From: an uncultured Roseburia sp.
Lineage (GTDB): Bacteria; Bacillota; Clostridia; Lachnospirales; Lachnospiraceae
Length of the DNA stretch: 64,000 nt
Assembly: GCA_947383215.1 (NCBI GenBank)
Contig: CANDCP010000004.1
Coordinates: 1 to 64,000 of the forward strand
Direction: 5' to 3'
Positions 53,617-63,277 of the stretch are shown one piece after another. A program made the translations under genes and the position numbers. Each line of letters opens with the position of its first letter. Position 1 is the stretch's first letter. The notes under the pieces were generated by a model. It worked only from the letters and a program-made list of their open reading frames with translations, did no database searches and had not been told where the DNA came from.

Positions 53617-54492
53617 ATGAAAAAATTCGGACATATTTTATTCTGCGGCGTTCCAATTTTACTTGCATTTGCAGTGCAGTTTCTCGTGTCAATCCCGGCA
53701 GTCGGGATCCGCTTTCTCTCTGCGCTGATAAACGAAAGCCCGGGCGCCTCTTTTTATAACTTTTACAATGATCTGTTATACTCGTTTATGGACAGCTCGT
53801 TCACTTCGTGGATCAGCCTGTTTTATTCGATCGCGACAATCATTATCTTCAGTCTGTGGTATCAGAAACGCTTTCACGCGCTCGATGTAGCGGCTATCCC
53901 GTCCCATTTTAACGGGAAACTCATTCTGGGTATCGTGCTGCTGACGCCCGGACTGCAATACGCCACAACTTATCTGATTAACTTTATTTCCATGCTCAGG
54001 CCGCAGTGGCTGCGCTCTTACGAATCGTTGATGGAGACCGCGGGGCTGACGGACGTATCGCTGATCCTCGCATGTTACGCGGTTGTGCTCGGCCCCATCA
54101 GCGAAGAATTAATTTACCGCGGCGTTACTTTGTCATACGCAAAAAAAGAGCTGCCTTTCTGGGCGGCCAATCTCACGCAGTCCATTCTGTTCGGCGTGTA
54201 CCATATGAATATCCTGCAGGGGATCTACGCATTTTTTATCGGTCTCTTCCTGGGATTTGTCTGTCATAAAACAAAGAGCATCTTTCCGTCTATGCTTCTG
54301 CATATCTGCTTTAACCTCTGGGGCGTATTTGCGACAAACGAACTCTTTATGTATAAAATCGATACGCCGTTTTTCTTTATTTTTTGGCTGGTTGCGGGGA
54401 TCCTTCTGACGGTCCTTGGCATGTTTTTCATAAAAAGCGGTTCCGGGACACGTAACGTCGTCCGCGAGACGGACGGACCTTTTGACATGTAA
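53617..54492 (+). CDS. CPBP-family intramembrane protease
   Basis: 291 residues, about eight membrane segments. The three Abi/CPBP motifs are present: SEELIYRG (EExxxR) near residue 165, FGVYHMN (FxxxH) near 191 and LHICFNLWG (HxxxN/D) near 226. These residues form the metalloprotease-like active site used in CAAX processing or bacteriocin immunity. GGAGG lies upstream of the ATG. It is monocistronic, convergent with cbiO. The substrate is unknown. Confidence 0.92.
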   Translation: MKKFGHILFCGVPILLAFAVQFLVSIPAVGIRFLSALINESPGASFYNFYNDLLYSFMDSSFTSWISLFYSIATIIIFSLWYQKRFHALDVAAIPSHFNGKLILGIVLLTPGLQYATTYLINFISMLRPQWLRSYESLMETAGLTDVSLILACYAVVLGPISEELIYRGVTLSYAKKELPFWAANLTQSILFGVYHMNILQGIYAFFIGLFLGFVCHKTKSIFPSMLLHICFNLWGVFATNELFMYKIDTPFFFIFWLVAGILLTVLGMFFIKSGSGTRNVVRETDGPFDM

Positions 54493-54501
54493 AAATACCT
54501 T

Positions 54502-55260
54502 TTATGCAGGCGGAGGCAACGCGCCTCCGTCTGCCGAAAATCGAAGCGGCAGTTCAAGGCCGCAGCTTAAAAGCAGCTTTTGATCACGCAGGATTTCTTT
54601 TGTCTTCCCGTCCTTTTGAATCTTTCCTTCATAAAGCAATATTGTCCTCTCGCACGTATCCCATATCATATCCAGATCGTGGCTCGCAATGATTTTCGGA
54701 AACGAAAACCCGTTCAGCAAATGAATCAAGTTTCTCCTGTTTCCGGGATCAAGCGCAACCGTAGGCTCATCCAAGAGCATAAAAGACGGCCGCATAGACA
54801 AAACGCCCGCAATCGCCGCCAGCTTTTTTTCACCGCCCGACATTTTATAAATCTGCTTCTTTCGCAGATGCGGAATATGAACCATTTCAAGCGCCGCCTC
54901 CACGCGTTTTTTCACTTCCTCCTCCCCCAGTCCATAGTTTCTCGGCGCAAACGCGACATCCTCAAATACCGTCGTCAGAAAAAGCTGGCTGTCAGAATCC
55001 TGGAATACATATCCCGTCTTCTCGCGTATCTTCGATAAATTTTGTTTATTTACTAAGAGCCCGTCTATGCAGATTGTTCCCTCCGCGATCGGACACAGTC
55101 CCACCATCAGCTTAAGCAGCGTAGACTTTCCCACACCGTTTGCGCCGATCAAACCGATGCTCTCATTCCCGCTCACCGAAAACGAAATGTGATCCAAAAC
55201 GTTTTCTCCCGCCTCATACGAAAATGAAACATCCCTTAACTCCATCGCATTTTGTCCCAT
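54502..55260 (-). CDS. cbiO: Cobalt ECF transporter ATPase
   Basis: 252 residues. Walker A GANGVGKST, Q-loop GYVFQDSDSQLF (typical of ECF/CbiO ATPases), signature MSGGEKKLAAIAG, Walker B FMLLDEPTVALDP and the switch region IIASHDLDM. It supplies energy for cobalt uptake together with CbiM and CbiQ. It is last in the cbiMQO operon. The ATG at 55260 has AGGAAAAGAAG upstream. Confidence 0.95.
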   Translation of the reverse strand: MGQNAMELRDVSFSYEAGENVLDHISFSVSGNESIGLIGANGVGKSTLLKLMVGLCPIAEGTICIDGLLVNKQNLSKIREKTGYVFQDSDSQLFLTTVFEDVAFAPRNYGLGEEEVKKRVEAALEMVHIPHLRKKQIYKMSGGEKKLAAIAGVLSMRPSFMLLDEPTVALDPGNRRNLIHLLNGFSFPKIIASHDLDMIWDTCERTILLYEGKIQKDGKTKEILRDQKLLLSCGLELPLRFSADGGALPPPA

Positions 55261-55275
55261 CTTCTTTTCCTTTCT

Positions 55276-56043
55276 CTATCCTATCCGCAACGCAACGAAC
55301 GCGGCCAGCCACACAAGCAAGTAACCGATATCCCTTTGCCTGCATTTTGAGACGGCCGCGCAGGAAAACTCGCCCTGATACCCCCGCATAAGCATACTGT
55401 CGTATACCCTCGACGCCCTGTCCGCGCTGCGGAGCAAAAGCTGCCCGGCAAACGAGCCCCACACCTTAAAGTGCACGCCCTTCTGTCCCGGGGACCGCAG
55501 CGCGTACGCCTGCGCCATGCGCTGCGCTTCCTCCAAAAGCACGCTGATATAACGATACGTCAAAAGCAGCTGCGTCACAAAAACAGCCGGCACATGCATT
55601 TTTCTTAGAGAAAAGCAAATCTTTTCGACAGGCGTCGTCGCAATCAGCAGGTAGGAAGCGAGAACGCTATAAACGCCCTTGATCAAAAGCGCGGCCATCG
55701 AAACCATCCCCCCTGTAATTCCGATCTCCCCGGCGTAAAATAGGATCTTGCGGTCAAACAGCGGATTAAAAATTCCAGCCGCGCACACGAACGGCAAAAT
55801 AAAACGCAGCCTTCTCAACGCGTCAAAGAAAGAAAGGTCGCCCAGAATAAAAATCACGATCGGATAAACTCCCATCAGAATTAGCCGCGGTAACTGATAT
55901 TTACCGTAAGACACAACAAACGCGATATAAAAGACTGTCAGAATCAATTTGACCGACGGATAAATACGATGAATCCACCGGTCCGCTCCCGCAATACTGT
56001 CCACCCGATGAAGCTCTCTTACAGCGCCTTCTATTTTACTCAT
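55276..56043 (-). CDS. cbiQ: Cobalt ECF transporter transmembrane subunit
   Basis: 255 residues, about five membrane segments. The EcfT/CbiQ coupling motifs appear as AQRMAQAYALRSPG and SADRASRVYDSMLMRGY, the Ala-Arg-Gly-type helices that dock on the ATPase. The ATG at 56043 overlaps the cbiM stop as ATGA. It links CbiM to CbiO. Confidence 0.94.
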   Translation of the reverse strand: MSKIEGAVRELHRVDSIAGADRWIHRIYPSVKLILTVFYIAFVVSYGKYQLPRLILMGVYPIVIFILGDLSFFDALRRLRFILPFVCAAGIFNPLFDRKILFYAGEIGITGGMVSMAALLIKGVYSVLASYLLIATTPVEKICFSLRKMHVPAVFVTQLLLTYRYISVLLEEAQRMAQAYALRSPGQKGVHFKVWGSFAGQLLLRSADRASRVYDSMLMRGYQGEFSCAAVSKCRQRDIGYLLVWLAAFVALRIG

Positions 56044-57038
56044 TTTATCCTTTTCTTCCCCCAAAACCGAATTGCGTAACACACGCCGACACACAGGGCA
56101 AGTACAAAGACGGCTCCCACAATGCCGGAGCAGGAAGTTCCCATTCTATTCTCCGATTCGGGAAACGCATAGTCCGGCAACAGCGAGGTCGCACTTTGAA
56201 TTCCCTCCGCCGCGGCATATACGCCGCCCCCTTCCGCCTCAATTTCCTCCGCTTTCGCCACCTGTTGTATCGACCACTCCAGCCCGTCCGGGTAAGACGA
56301 GGCCGCAAGAGAAAGGCCGGCCCCGGTTATAACCGCAAACACGCCAAGAACCGCAATCGTCCTCTTATAAGAAAACCTGTTTTGCCTGCCGCTTTTTCCC
56401 TTGTCATCAAGCAGCTCCGGCCGCGCCTGATATACAAATAAAAGCACCGCCGCCGTAATCGCTCCCTCGACAAAGCCGATTGCCAGATGAATCGGCTGCA
56501 TTACCGCAACAAACGCAGAAAAAGGGAGCTTTGTGACGCCTGAGAGCAAGGTCTCGACCGCCACGGAAAACGCGCCCAGCTGAAGCGTAAGCATGCTTGC
56601 GATCAGCGAACCCGCAAGAATCCTTCCGCCGCTTAACCGCCGTCTCGTCATCGGCCGCCAGATCAGATAATATCCGACAAAGCACCCGTAAAACGCCATA
56701 TTCCACACATTACATCCAAGCGCCAGAAGACCGCCGTCCGCAAAAAGCAGGCACTGTATCAACAGCACGCCGATCATGGTCAAAAAACCTGCATAAGGCC
56801 CAAGCAGCGCCGTCGCCATTACTCCACCGCACAGATGACCGGAAGATCCCGTCCCCGGAATCGTAAAATTAATCATCTGCGCCGTAAATACGAACGCCCC
56901 CATCACTCCCATAAGCGGAATTTTCTTTATATCGTCCTCATGTTTTACTCTCTTCACCGAATATGCCGCAGCCGCCGTCGACGCGGCGTACATCGCCCCC
57001 GCCACAGCCGGCGAGACAAGCGCGTCTGCCATATGCAT
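56040..57038 (-). CDS. cbiM: Cobalt ECF transporter substrate-binding subunit with PDGLE domain
   Basis: 332 residues. It begins MHMADALVSPAVAG, where the N-terminal Met-His is part of the metal site, so the start at 57038 (AAGGAGGG 7 nt upstream) is well supported. GSSGHLCGGVMATALLGPYA is the conserved CbiM core. A C-terminal extension contains SYPDGLEWSIQQ (PDGLE/CbiN-like) and a final helix, so the CbiN function is fused here. It brings cobalt in for cobalamin synthesis or cobalt enzymes. Confidence 0.95.
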   Translation of the reverse strand: MHMADALVSPAVAGAMYAASTAAAAYSVKRVKHEDDIKKIPLMGVMGAFVFTAQMINFTIPGTGSSGHLCGGVMATALLGPYAGFLTMIGVLLIQCLLFADGGLLALGCNVWNMAFYGCFVGYYLIWRPMTRRRLSGGRILAGSLIASMLTLQLGAFSVAVETLLSGVTKLPFSAFVAVMQPIHLAIGFVEGAITAAVLLFVYQARPELLDDKGKSGRQNRFSYKRTIAVLGVFAVITGAGLSLAASSYPDGLEWSIQQVAKAEEIEAEGGGVYAAAEGIQSATSLLPDYAFPESENRMGTSCSGIVGAVFVLALCVGVCYAIRFWGKKRIK

Positions 57039-57069
57039 AAAATATCCCTCCTTCCGGCTCATACGCCTT

Positions 57070-57098
57070 ATCTTAACACTGTAAAAAGGCATATACAA
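57070..57098 (-). promoter_or_regulatory. Promoter of cbiMQO
   Basis: TTGTAT (57093-57098), 17 bp, TAAGAT (57070-57075) on the minus strand. The gap to glgP is only 124 bp; no cobalamin riboswitch fits there. Confidence 0.45.
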
Positions 57099-57162
57099 GC
57101 CACCCGGGGGGATATTTATAAACACAGAATTATTATTTAAGATTCGATATACAAAAGGTTTT

Positions 57163-59634
57163 TTACTCTTCCTCTTTCATCTCCACCGTAATTTTCTTCA
57201 GTTTCCAGATATCGTCTACATATTCCTGAATCGTACGGTCAGAGGAAAACTTCCCTGATTTTGCCACATTTAAAATCGCGCTTCTCGCCCATCTCTTCTC
57301 ATCCTTATACGCTTCCATTACACGCTTCTGCGCCTCGGCGTAGGAACGGAAATCTGCCAAAATGAAATACATATCCGCACGGCTTGTACACTGCGTATTC
57401 AACAGAGAATTGTACAGGTCACGGAACATTTCGGAATCGTTGCGGGAATATGCGCCGTTGATCAGCTGCATTAATACTGTGCGGACATCCTGATCACTGT
57501 TAAAGATCTGCATCGGATCGTAATCGCGATTCTGCTCATGCGCGATAACCTCGTCGGAACTCATACCAAAGATAAACGCGTGCTCCTCGCCTACTTCCTC
57601 CACAATTTCTACATTGGCGCCGTCCATCGTTCCAAGCGTTAACGCGCCGTTTAACATAAATTTCATATTTCCCGTACCGGAAGCCTCTTTGCTCGCCGTC
57701 GAGATCTGCTCGCTGACATCCGCCGCGGCAAAAATTATTTCTGCGTTCGATACGCGGTAATCCTCGATAAAAACGACCTTAATTTTTCCGTCGATGCTCT
57801 TATCATTATTGACGACATCCGCAACGGAGTTAATCAGCTTAATGGTCAGCTTCGCATTCTTATATCCGGCCGCCGCCTTTGCGCCGAAAATAAATGTTCT
57901 CGGAATAAATTCCATTTCCGGATGCTCTTTTAACTGATTATATAAATACATGACATGCAGAATATTCAAAAGCTGACGCTTGTACTCATGCAGACGCTTT
58001 ACCTGCACGTCAAAGATCGAGCGCGGATTTACCTCTATACCGTTGTGTTCTAAGATATATTTTGCAAGACGCAGCTTATTCTGATATTTGATATTCATAA
58101 ATTCCTGCTGGGCCTTCTCGTCGTCCGCATAGATTGCAAGCTTGTCAATATGGGCCAGATTCGTAATCCAGTCGTTTCCGATATGATCCGTCACCCATTT
58201 TGCAAGCAGCGGATTTCCGTGAAGCAGGAACCGACGCTGTGTGATACCGTTTGTCTTGTTGTTGAATTTTTCCGGGAACATCTGATAAAACTCTTTCAGT
58301 TCCTGATTCTTTAAAATTTCCGTGTGCAGACGCGCCACGCCGTTCACCGAATACCCGGCGCAAATTGCAAGATGCGCCATCTTTACCTGCCCGTCATAGA
58401 CAATGGACATCTTCTGCACTTTGTTGTAATCCCCCGGGAATTTCTTCTGAATATCGAGAACAAACCGGCGGTTAATCTCCTCCACAATCTGATAGATTCT
58501 CGGAAGAAGTCTTGAGAAAATTTCAATCGGCCATTTTTCCAATGCCTCTGCCATGATCGTATGATTTGTATACGCGCACGTCTTCGTTGTAAGATTCCAT
58601 GCGTCGTCCCAATCTAAGCCTTCCTCGTCTACAAGGATACGCATCAGCTCTGCAACCGCAACCGTCGGATGCGTATCGTTCATCTGAATCGTCACCTTCT
58701 CCGGCAGCATATGAATGTCGGAGTGCGCCTTTTTGAACCTCGCAATCGCGCGCTGCAAGCTTGCGGAGACAAAGAAATACTGCTGTTTTAAACGCAGCTC
58801 CTTTCCCGCAATGTGATTGTCGTTCGGATACAAAACCTCCACCAGGTTTTTCGCAAGATTCTGCTGCTCTACGGCTTTGTGGTAATCTCCCTTATCAAAC
58901 GAATCGAGCTGGAACACCTCCACCGGCTGCGCGTCCCAGATCATCAGCGTATTTACCACATTGTTATCATATCCCACAATCGGCATATCGTACGGCACCG
59001 CAAGAATGGACTGGTAATCCTTCTGCACAAACTTTGTTCTGCCGTCCCCCTGTACTTCCGCGGTTACATACCCTCCGAATTTAACCTCAAAGGAATGCTC
59101 CGGTCTGCGCAATTCAAACGGATATCCGTTTTTCAGCCAGTTATCCGGCACCTCCACCTGATAACCGTCCTCAATCTTTTGCTTAAACATGCCGAAACGG
59201 TAACGAATCCCGCACCCGTACGCCGGATATCCAAGCGTTGCAAGCGACTCCATAAAGCAGGCCGCAAGTCGTCCAAGGCCGCCGTTTCCAAGCGCCGGAT
59301 CCGGCTCCTGATCCTCAATAATATCCAGGTTCAGCCCCATCTCCTTAAGCGCCTCCCGAATCTCTTCATCGGCTGTCAGATTAATAAGGTTATTGCCCAG
59401 GGCACGTCCCATCAAAAACTCCATAGACATATAATAAACGAACTTCGGGTCTTCCTTGTCAAACGCCTGCTGTGTCGCGAGCCACTCGTCAATAATCACG
59501 TCCTTCACCGCATATGAAACCGCCTGAAAGATCTCCTGCTGCGTCGCCTCGTCCAGCGTTTTTCTGAAAAGAATTTTTACACTCTCTGTCACACTTTTTT
59601 TGAAAGCTTCTTTTTCAAACATTTTGCTTTTCAT
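57163..59634 (-). CDS. glgP: Glycogen/starch alpha-glucan phosphorylase
   Basis: 823 residues. Releases glucose-1-phosphate from glycogen or maltodextrin using phosphate. The pyridoxal-phosphate lysine lies in EASGTGNMKFMLNGALTLGT; NNKTNGITQRRFLLHGNPLL and PALGNGGLGRLAACFMESLA are further family motifs. Start at 59634 (MKSKMFEKEAF) has AAAGGAGGAG 6 nt upstream; the in-frame extension to 59760 would overlap ileS and is rejected. Confidence 0.96.
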   Translation of the reverse strand: MKSKMFEKEAFKKSVTESVKILFRKTLDEATQQEIFQAVSYAVKDVIIDEWLATQQAFDKEDPKFVYYMSMEFLMGRALGNNLINLTADEEIREALKEMGLNLDIIEDQEPDPALGNGGLGRLAACFMESLATLGYPAYGCGIRYRFGMFKQKIEDGYQVEVPDNWLKNGYPFELRRPEHSFEVKFGGYVTAEVQGDGRTKFVQKDYQSILAVPYDMPIVGYDNNVVNTLMIWDAQPVEVFQLDSFDKGDYHKAVEQQNLAKNLVEVLYPNDNHIAGKELRLKQQYFFVSASLQRAIARFKKAHSDIHMLPEKVTIQMNDTHPTVAVAELMRILVDEEGLDWDDAWNLTTKTCAYTNHTIMAEALEKWPIEIFSRLLPRIYQIVEEINRRFVLDIQKKFPGDYNKVQKMSIVYDGQVKMAHLAICAGYSVNGVARLHTEILKNQELKEFYQMFPEKFNNKTNGITQRRFLLHGNPLLAKWVTDHIGNDWITNLAHIDKLAIYADDEKAQQEFMNIKYQNKLRLAKYILEHNGIEVNPRSIFDVQVKRLHEYKRQLLNILHVMYLYNQLKEHPEMEFIPRTFIFGAKAAAGYKNAKLTIKLINSVADVVNNDKSIDGKIKVVFIEDYRVSNAEIIFAAADVSEQISTASKEASGTGNMKFMLNGALTLGTMDGANVEIVEEVGEEHAFIFGMSSDEVIAHEQNRDYDPMQIFNSDQDVRTVLMQLINGAYSRNDSEMFRDLYNSLLNTQCTSRADMYFILADFRSYAEAQKRVMEAYKDEKRWARSAILNVAKSGKFSSDRTIQEYVDDIWKLKKITVEMKEEE

Positions 59635-59672
59635 TGCTTGCTCCTCCTTTGGATTCTCTCCCTGTTTCAGAA

Positions 59673-59695
59673 AAAAAGGAGAGCGGGCTCTCCTT
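59673..59695 (-). terminator. Terminator after ileS
   Basis: AAGGAGAG and CTCTCCTT form an 8-bp stem with a 4-nt loop, followed by TTTTTTTC on the minus strand. Confidence 0.75.
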
Positions 59696-59722
59696 ACTCC
59701 TGCTCCTCTTTTTCCGTTTTTC

Positions 59723-62700
59723 TTACTTTTTTTCAACACCGAGTAATACTTTTTCGCCATTAATATTCCATTCCTTCTGATATCCGGTTACACTGCCAAA
59801 AATAATTTCCTCTGCAAGTACGTCGTGGCAGATTTCACCGCCAAACTTTTCAAAGACTGCCTTCACCTTCTGCTCTGCCGTATAGGATACGCCGATCTTA
59901 TCCGTCACCTCAAATCCGGCTTCTTTCCTCATAGTCTGAATTTTGCTTATGATTTCGCGTACGAATCCCTCTTCTAGCAATTCCGGCGTCAAATTTGTGT
60001 CGAGAACGACGGTTATCTCATTGTCGCTTTCCGTCATATAGCCTTCCGTCTGTGTCACGGTGACAAGCAAATCCTCTTCACATAATACTACGTCTTCATT
60101 TACACTGTCAAGCTTCAACGCGCCGTTCTTTTTTAATTCCGTCATCGCCGCGTTGCCGTCAAGCTGTGAAAGCGCCTTCTGAATCTGTCCGAGATATCTG
60201 CCGTACTTCGGCCCCACGGTGCGCAGCTGCGGTTTAAAGGTATAGCTTGTATATTTGCTGACGTCATCCGTAAAAGCGACTTCTTTGACGTTCAGCTCGT
60301 CTTCAATAATCTCTGTAAAATACTCGGAAAGCTTATACGGCGTTTTTACGTGCATACATCCGATCGGCTGGCGGTTTTTAATATTCGCCGCGTTGCGGCA
60401 TGCTCTTCCCAGAACGACGATCTTTAAAACTTCCCGCATGTTTTTCTCTAATTCTTCGTCGACCGCAGTCTCGTCCGCAGTCGGGAAATCGCACAGATGA
60501 ACGCTCTGCGGCGCTTCTTTGTCAACGCTGCACACCAGATTGCGGTAAATTTCTTCGGTCATAAACGGAATCATCGGCGCGGCCGCTTTACATACCGTCA
60601 CAAGAGCCGTATACAGCGTCATATACGCGTTGATTTTGTCCTGTTCCATTCCTTTCGCCCAGAAACGCTCCCGGCTGCGCCTCACATACCAGTTGCTCAT
60701 CTCGTCGACAAACTCGTCGAGCGCCCTCGCCGCCTCCGGTATCTTGTAGCTTCCGAGATTTTCGTCCACAGTAGAAACCAGCGTGTTCATTTTAGAGAGA
60801 AGCCATTTATCCATAACGGAAAGCTTTTCGTAATCTAACGTATATTTAGTCGCGTCAAAGCCGTCGATATTTGCATAGAGCACGAAAAACGCATACGTAT
60901 TCCACAGCGTGCCCAAAAACTTGCGCTGCCCTTCCTGCACTGCCTTGCCATGGAAACGGTTCGGAAGCCACGGCGCTGAGTTGATATAAAAATACCAGCG
61001 GATTGCGTCCGCGCCGTACGTCTCTAAGGCTTCAAACGGATCCACGGCATTTCCCTTGGATTTGCTCATCTTCTGTCCGTTCTCGTCCTGCACATGGCCA
61101 AGCACAATTACATTTTCATATGGCGCTTTATTAAATAAAAGCGTGGATTCCGCCATCAGCGAATAGAACCAGCCGCGCGTCTGATCCACCGCCTCGGAAA
61201 TAAACTGCGCCGGGAACTGCCGCTCAAACAGCTCTTTATTTTCAAACGGATAGTGGTGCTGCGCAAACGGCATCGCGCCCGAATCAAACCAGCAGTCAAT
61301 TACCTCCGGCACCCTGTGCATGAGTTTTCCGCAATCCGGACATTTTATCGTCACTTCGTCAATATACGGTCTGTGGAGCTCTACCTTCTCAACATCCGGA
61401 TTCCCGCTTCTTTGCGCAAGCTCCCTGCGGCTTCCGACAGCCTCCTGGCGTCCGCATTCGCACTCCCATACGTTTAACGGGGTTCCCCAGTAACGGTTGC
61501 GGGAAATTCCCCAATCCTGGATATTTTCCAGCCAGTCGCCAAAGCGCCCTTTCCCGATCGATTCCGGTATCCAGTTAACCGTGTTATTGTTTCGGATCAG
61601 ATCGTCTTTTACGGCCGTCATTTTGATAAACCACGATTCCCTCGCATAATAGATCAGCGGCGTATCGCAGCGCCAGCAGTGCGGATAATCGTGCTCAAAC
61701 TTCGGCGCGTCGAACAACAGCCCTTTCGCGTCCAGGTCTTTTAAGATCATCGGATCGGCCTTCTTTACAAATACCCCCGCATAGCTTGTCTCCTCCGTCA
61801 GCTCTCCCTTGCCGTTTACAAGCTGTACAAACGGAAGCTCATACGCGCGTCCCACCTTTGCGTCGTCCTCTCCGAAGGCCGGCGCGATGTGAACGATACC
61901 GGTACCGTCCGTCATTGTTACATAAGAATCGCACGTAATGTAATGCGCCTTCTTGCGCTGCTTTGCGATTATTTCATCCGCAAAATCAAACAACGGCTCG
62001 TATGCCTTATACTCAAGCTCTTTTCCCTTGTAAGACTCAAGCACCTCGTACGCTTCCTGCGCCCCTTCATCCTTCTTTGAAAGAACGCCGAGCGTTTTAT
62101 CCAACAGGGCCTCTGCCATATAATAAGTATAACCGTCCGCCGCCTTTACCTTACAATAAATTTCGTCCGGATTCACACAGAGCGCGACATTGCTCGGCAG
62201 CGTCCAGGGCGTCGTCGTCCACGCCAGGAAATAGGCATCCTCGTCCGCCACCTTAAAACGCACGATCGCGGAGCGCTCTTTGACGGCCTTATATCCCTGC
62301 GCCACCTCCTGCGACGAGAGCGGCGTCCCGCATCTCGGACAGTACGGCACAATTTTAAAGCCTTTATACAAGAGCTTTTTATCCCAGATTTGCTTTAACG
62401 CCCACCACTCAGATTCGATAAAATTATCGTCGTAGGTCACGTAAGGGTCGTCCATATCCGCCCAAAAACCGACGGTTCCCGAGAAATCCTCCCACATGCC
62501 CTTGTACTTCCAGACGGATTCCTTACACTTTCTGATAAACGGCTCCATGCCGTATTCCTCAATTTGCTCCTTGCCATTTAATCCCAGGAGCTTCTCAACC
62601 TCAAGCTCCACCGGAAGCCCATGCGTATCCCAGCCTGCTTTTCTCGGGACCATTTTCCCTTTCATCGTCTGATAGCGCGGAATCATATCCTTAATTACGC

Positions 62701-62884
62701 GCGTCAAAACGTGCCCGATATGCGGTTTTCCGTTCGCCGTGGGCGGTCCGTCGTAAAACGTGTAAACCTCGCCCTCTTTGCGGTTTTCCATACTCTTTTT
62801 AAAAATATCGTTCTCGCGCCAGAATTTTTCCACTTCTTTTTCTCTGTCTACGAAGTTTAAATTGCTGTCAACCTTCTTATACAT
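59723..62884 (-). CDS. ileS: Isoleucyl-tRNA synthetase
   Basis: 1053 residues. HIGH motif NGKPHIGHVLTRVIKDMIPR, KMSKS motif NGQKMSKSKGNAVDP, and an internal zinc-like pair CPRCG. It is longer than the ~930-residue type 1 enzyme and lacks its C-terminal zinc finger, so it looks like the type 2 (eukaryote-like) form, which in other species is less sensitive to mupirocin; that is inference. Start at 62884 (MYKKVDSN) follows AAGGAGGAG by 4 nt. A T-box controls it. Confidence 0.97.
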   Translation of the reverse strand: MYKKVDSNLNFVDREKEVEKFWRENDIFKKSMENRKEGEVYTFYDGPPTANGKPHIGHVLTRVIKDMIPRYQTMKGKMVPRKAGWDTHGLPVELEVEKLLGLNGKEQIEEYGMEPFIRKCKESVWKYKGMWEDFSGTVGFWADMDDPYVTYDDNFIESEWWALKQIWDKKLLYKGFKIVPYCPRCGTPLSSQEVAQGYKAVKERSAIVRFKVADEDAYFLAWTTTPWTLPSNVALCVNPDEIYCKVKAADGYTYYMAEALLDKTLGVLSKKDEGAQEAYEVLESYKGKELEYKAYEPLFDFADEIIAKQRKKAHYITCDSYVTMTDGTGIVHIAPAFGEDDAKVGRAYELPFVQLVNGKGELTEETSYAGVFVKKADPMILKDLDAKGLLFDAPKFEHDYPHCWRCDTPLIYYARESWFIKMTAVKDDLIRNNNTVNWIPESIGKGRFGDWLENIQDWGISRNRYWGTPLNVWECECGRQEAVGSRRELAQRSGNPDVEKVELHRPYIDEVTIKCPDCGKLMHRVPEVIDCWFDSGAMPFAQHHYPFENKELFERQFPAQFISEAVDQTRGWFYSLMAESTLLFNKAPYENVIVLGHVQDENGQKMSKSKGNAVDPFEALETYGADAIRWYFYINSAPWLPNRFHGKAVQEGQRKFLGTLWNTYAFFVLYANIDGFDATKYTLDYEKLSVMDKWLLSKMNTLVSTVDENLGSYKIPEAARALDEFVDEMSNWYVRRSRERFWAKGMEQDKINAYMTLYTALVTVCKAAAPMIPFMTEEIYRNLVCSVDKEAPQSVHLCDFPTADETAVDEELEKNMREVLKIVVLGRACRNAANIKNRQPIGCMHVKTPYKLSEYFTEIIEDELNVKEVAFTDDVSKYTSYTFKPQLRTVGPKYGRYLGQIQKALSQLDGNAAMTELKKNGALKLDSVNEDVVLCEEDLLVTVTQTEGYMTESDNEITVVLDTNLTPELLEEGFVREIISKIQTMRKEAGFEVTDKIGVSYTAEQKVKAVFEKFGGEICHDVLAEEIIFGSVTGYQKEWNINGEKVLLGVEKK

Positions 62885-62903
62885 GATTCTCCTCCTTAAA
62901 AAA

Positions 62904-62933
62904 AGCTTCCGTCCTGTAAAAAGGACGAAAGCT
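62904..62933 (-). terminator. T-box terminator before ileS
   Basis: AGCTTCCGTCCT (62904-62915) pairs with AGGACGAAAGCT (62922-62933; one wobble) and is followed by a run of T on the minus strand, ending just before the ribosome-binding site. Confidence 0.85.
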
Positions 62934-63205
62934 CGCACGATCTTCGTTCACCACCTAATTACGATGTACTTAGAGGACTCCTCCGCATACATGTCTTCCG
63001 TAACGTGGAAGTATCGTCAGCCTCTACTCGCCTGCCTTTAAAACCCTGTCATGCTTTCGGACTGCAACTTGGAAGTGATCTTCGCCAAAGTCTTACTCAT
63101 ACCGGTTCACACCGTATTCCCGGCTCTCTGTGATTTTCGGACAATGGTTACTGTCTTCGTCATCGTCTTTCGCTGTCTGTTTTGGGGAATTTCCAATTCC
63201 AAAGT
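62934..63205 (-). ncRNA. T-box riboswitch of ileS
   Basis: The minus strand carries GAAGATCACTTCC, presenting an ATC isoleucine specifier, and TTAGGTGGTGAACG as the T-box with TGGT. The terminator at 62904 completes the element. Uncharged tRNA-Ile should allow read-through into ileS. Confidence 0.88.
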
Positions 63206-63211
63206 ATAATC

Positions 63212-63240
63212 AGTATAAAACGATCCGATTTGTTTGTCAA
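63212..63240 (-). promoter_or_regulatory. Promoter of the ileS leader
   Basis: TTGACA (63235-63240), 17 bp, TATACT (63212-63217) on the minus strand. Confidence 0.75.
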
Positions 63241-63277
63241 TAAATTTTTGCCGTCCGTCTTTCCTGTAACGAGACAG

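Noticed and set aside
57039-57162. Cobalamin or nickel/cobalt riboswitch before cbiM
   Set aside because: The gap is only 124 bp, most of which is needed for promoter and ribosome-binding site, and no B12-box-like sequence is present.
59635-59760. N-terminal extension of glycogen phosphorylase (Lys-rich)
   Set aside because: It overlaps the ileS stop region and terminator; the start at 59634 has a strong ribosome-binding site and gives the normal length.
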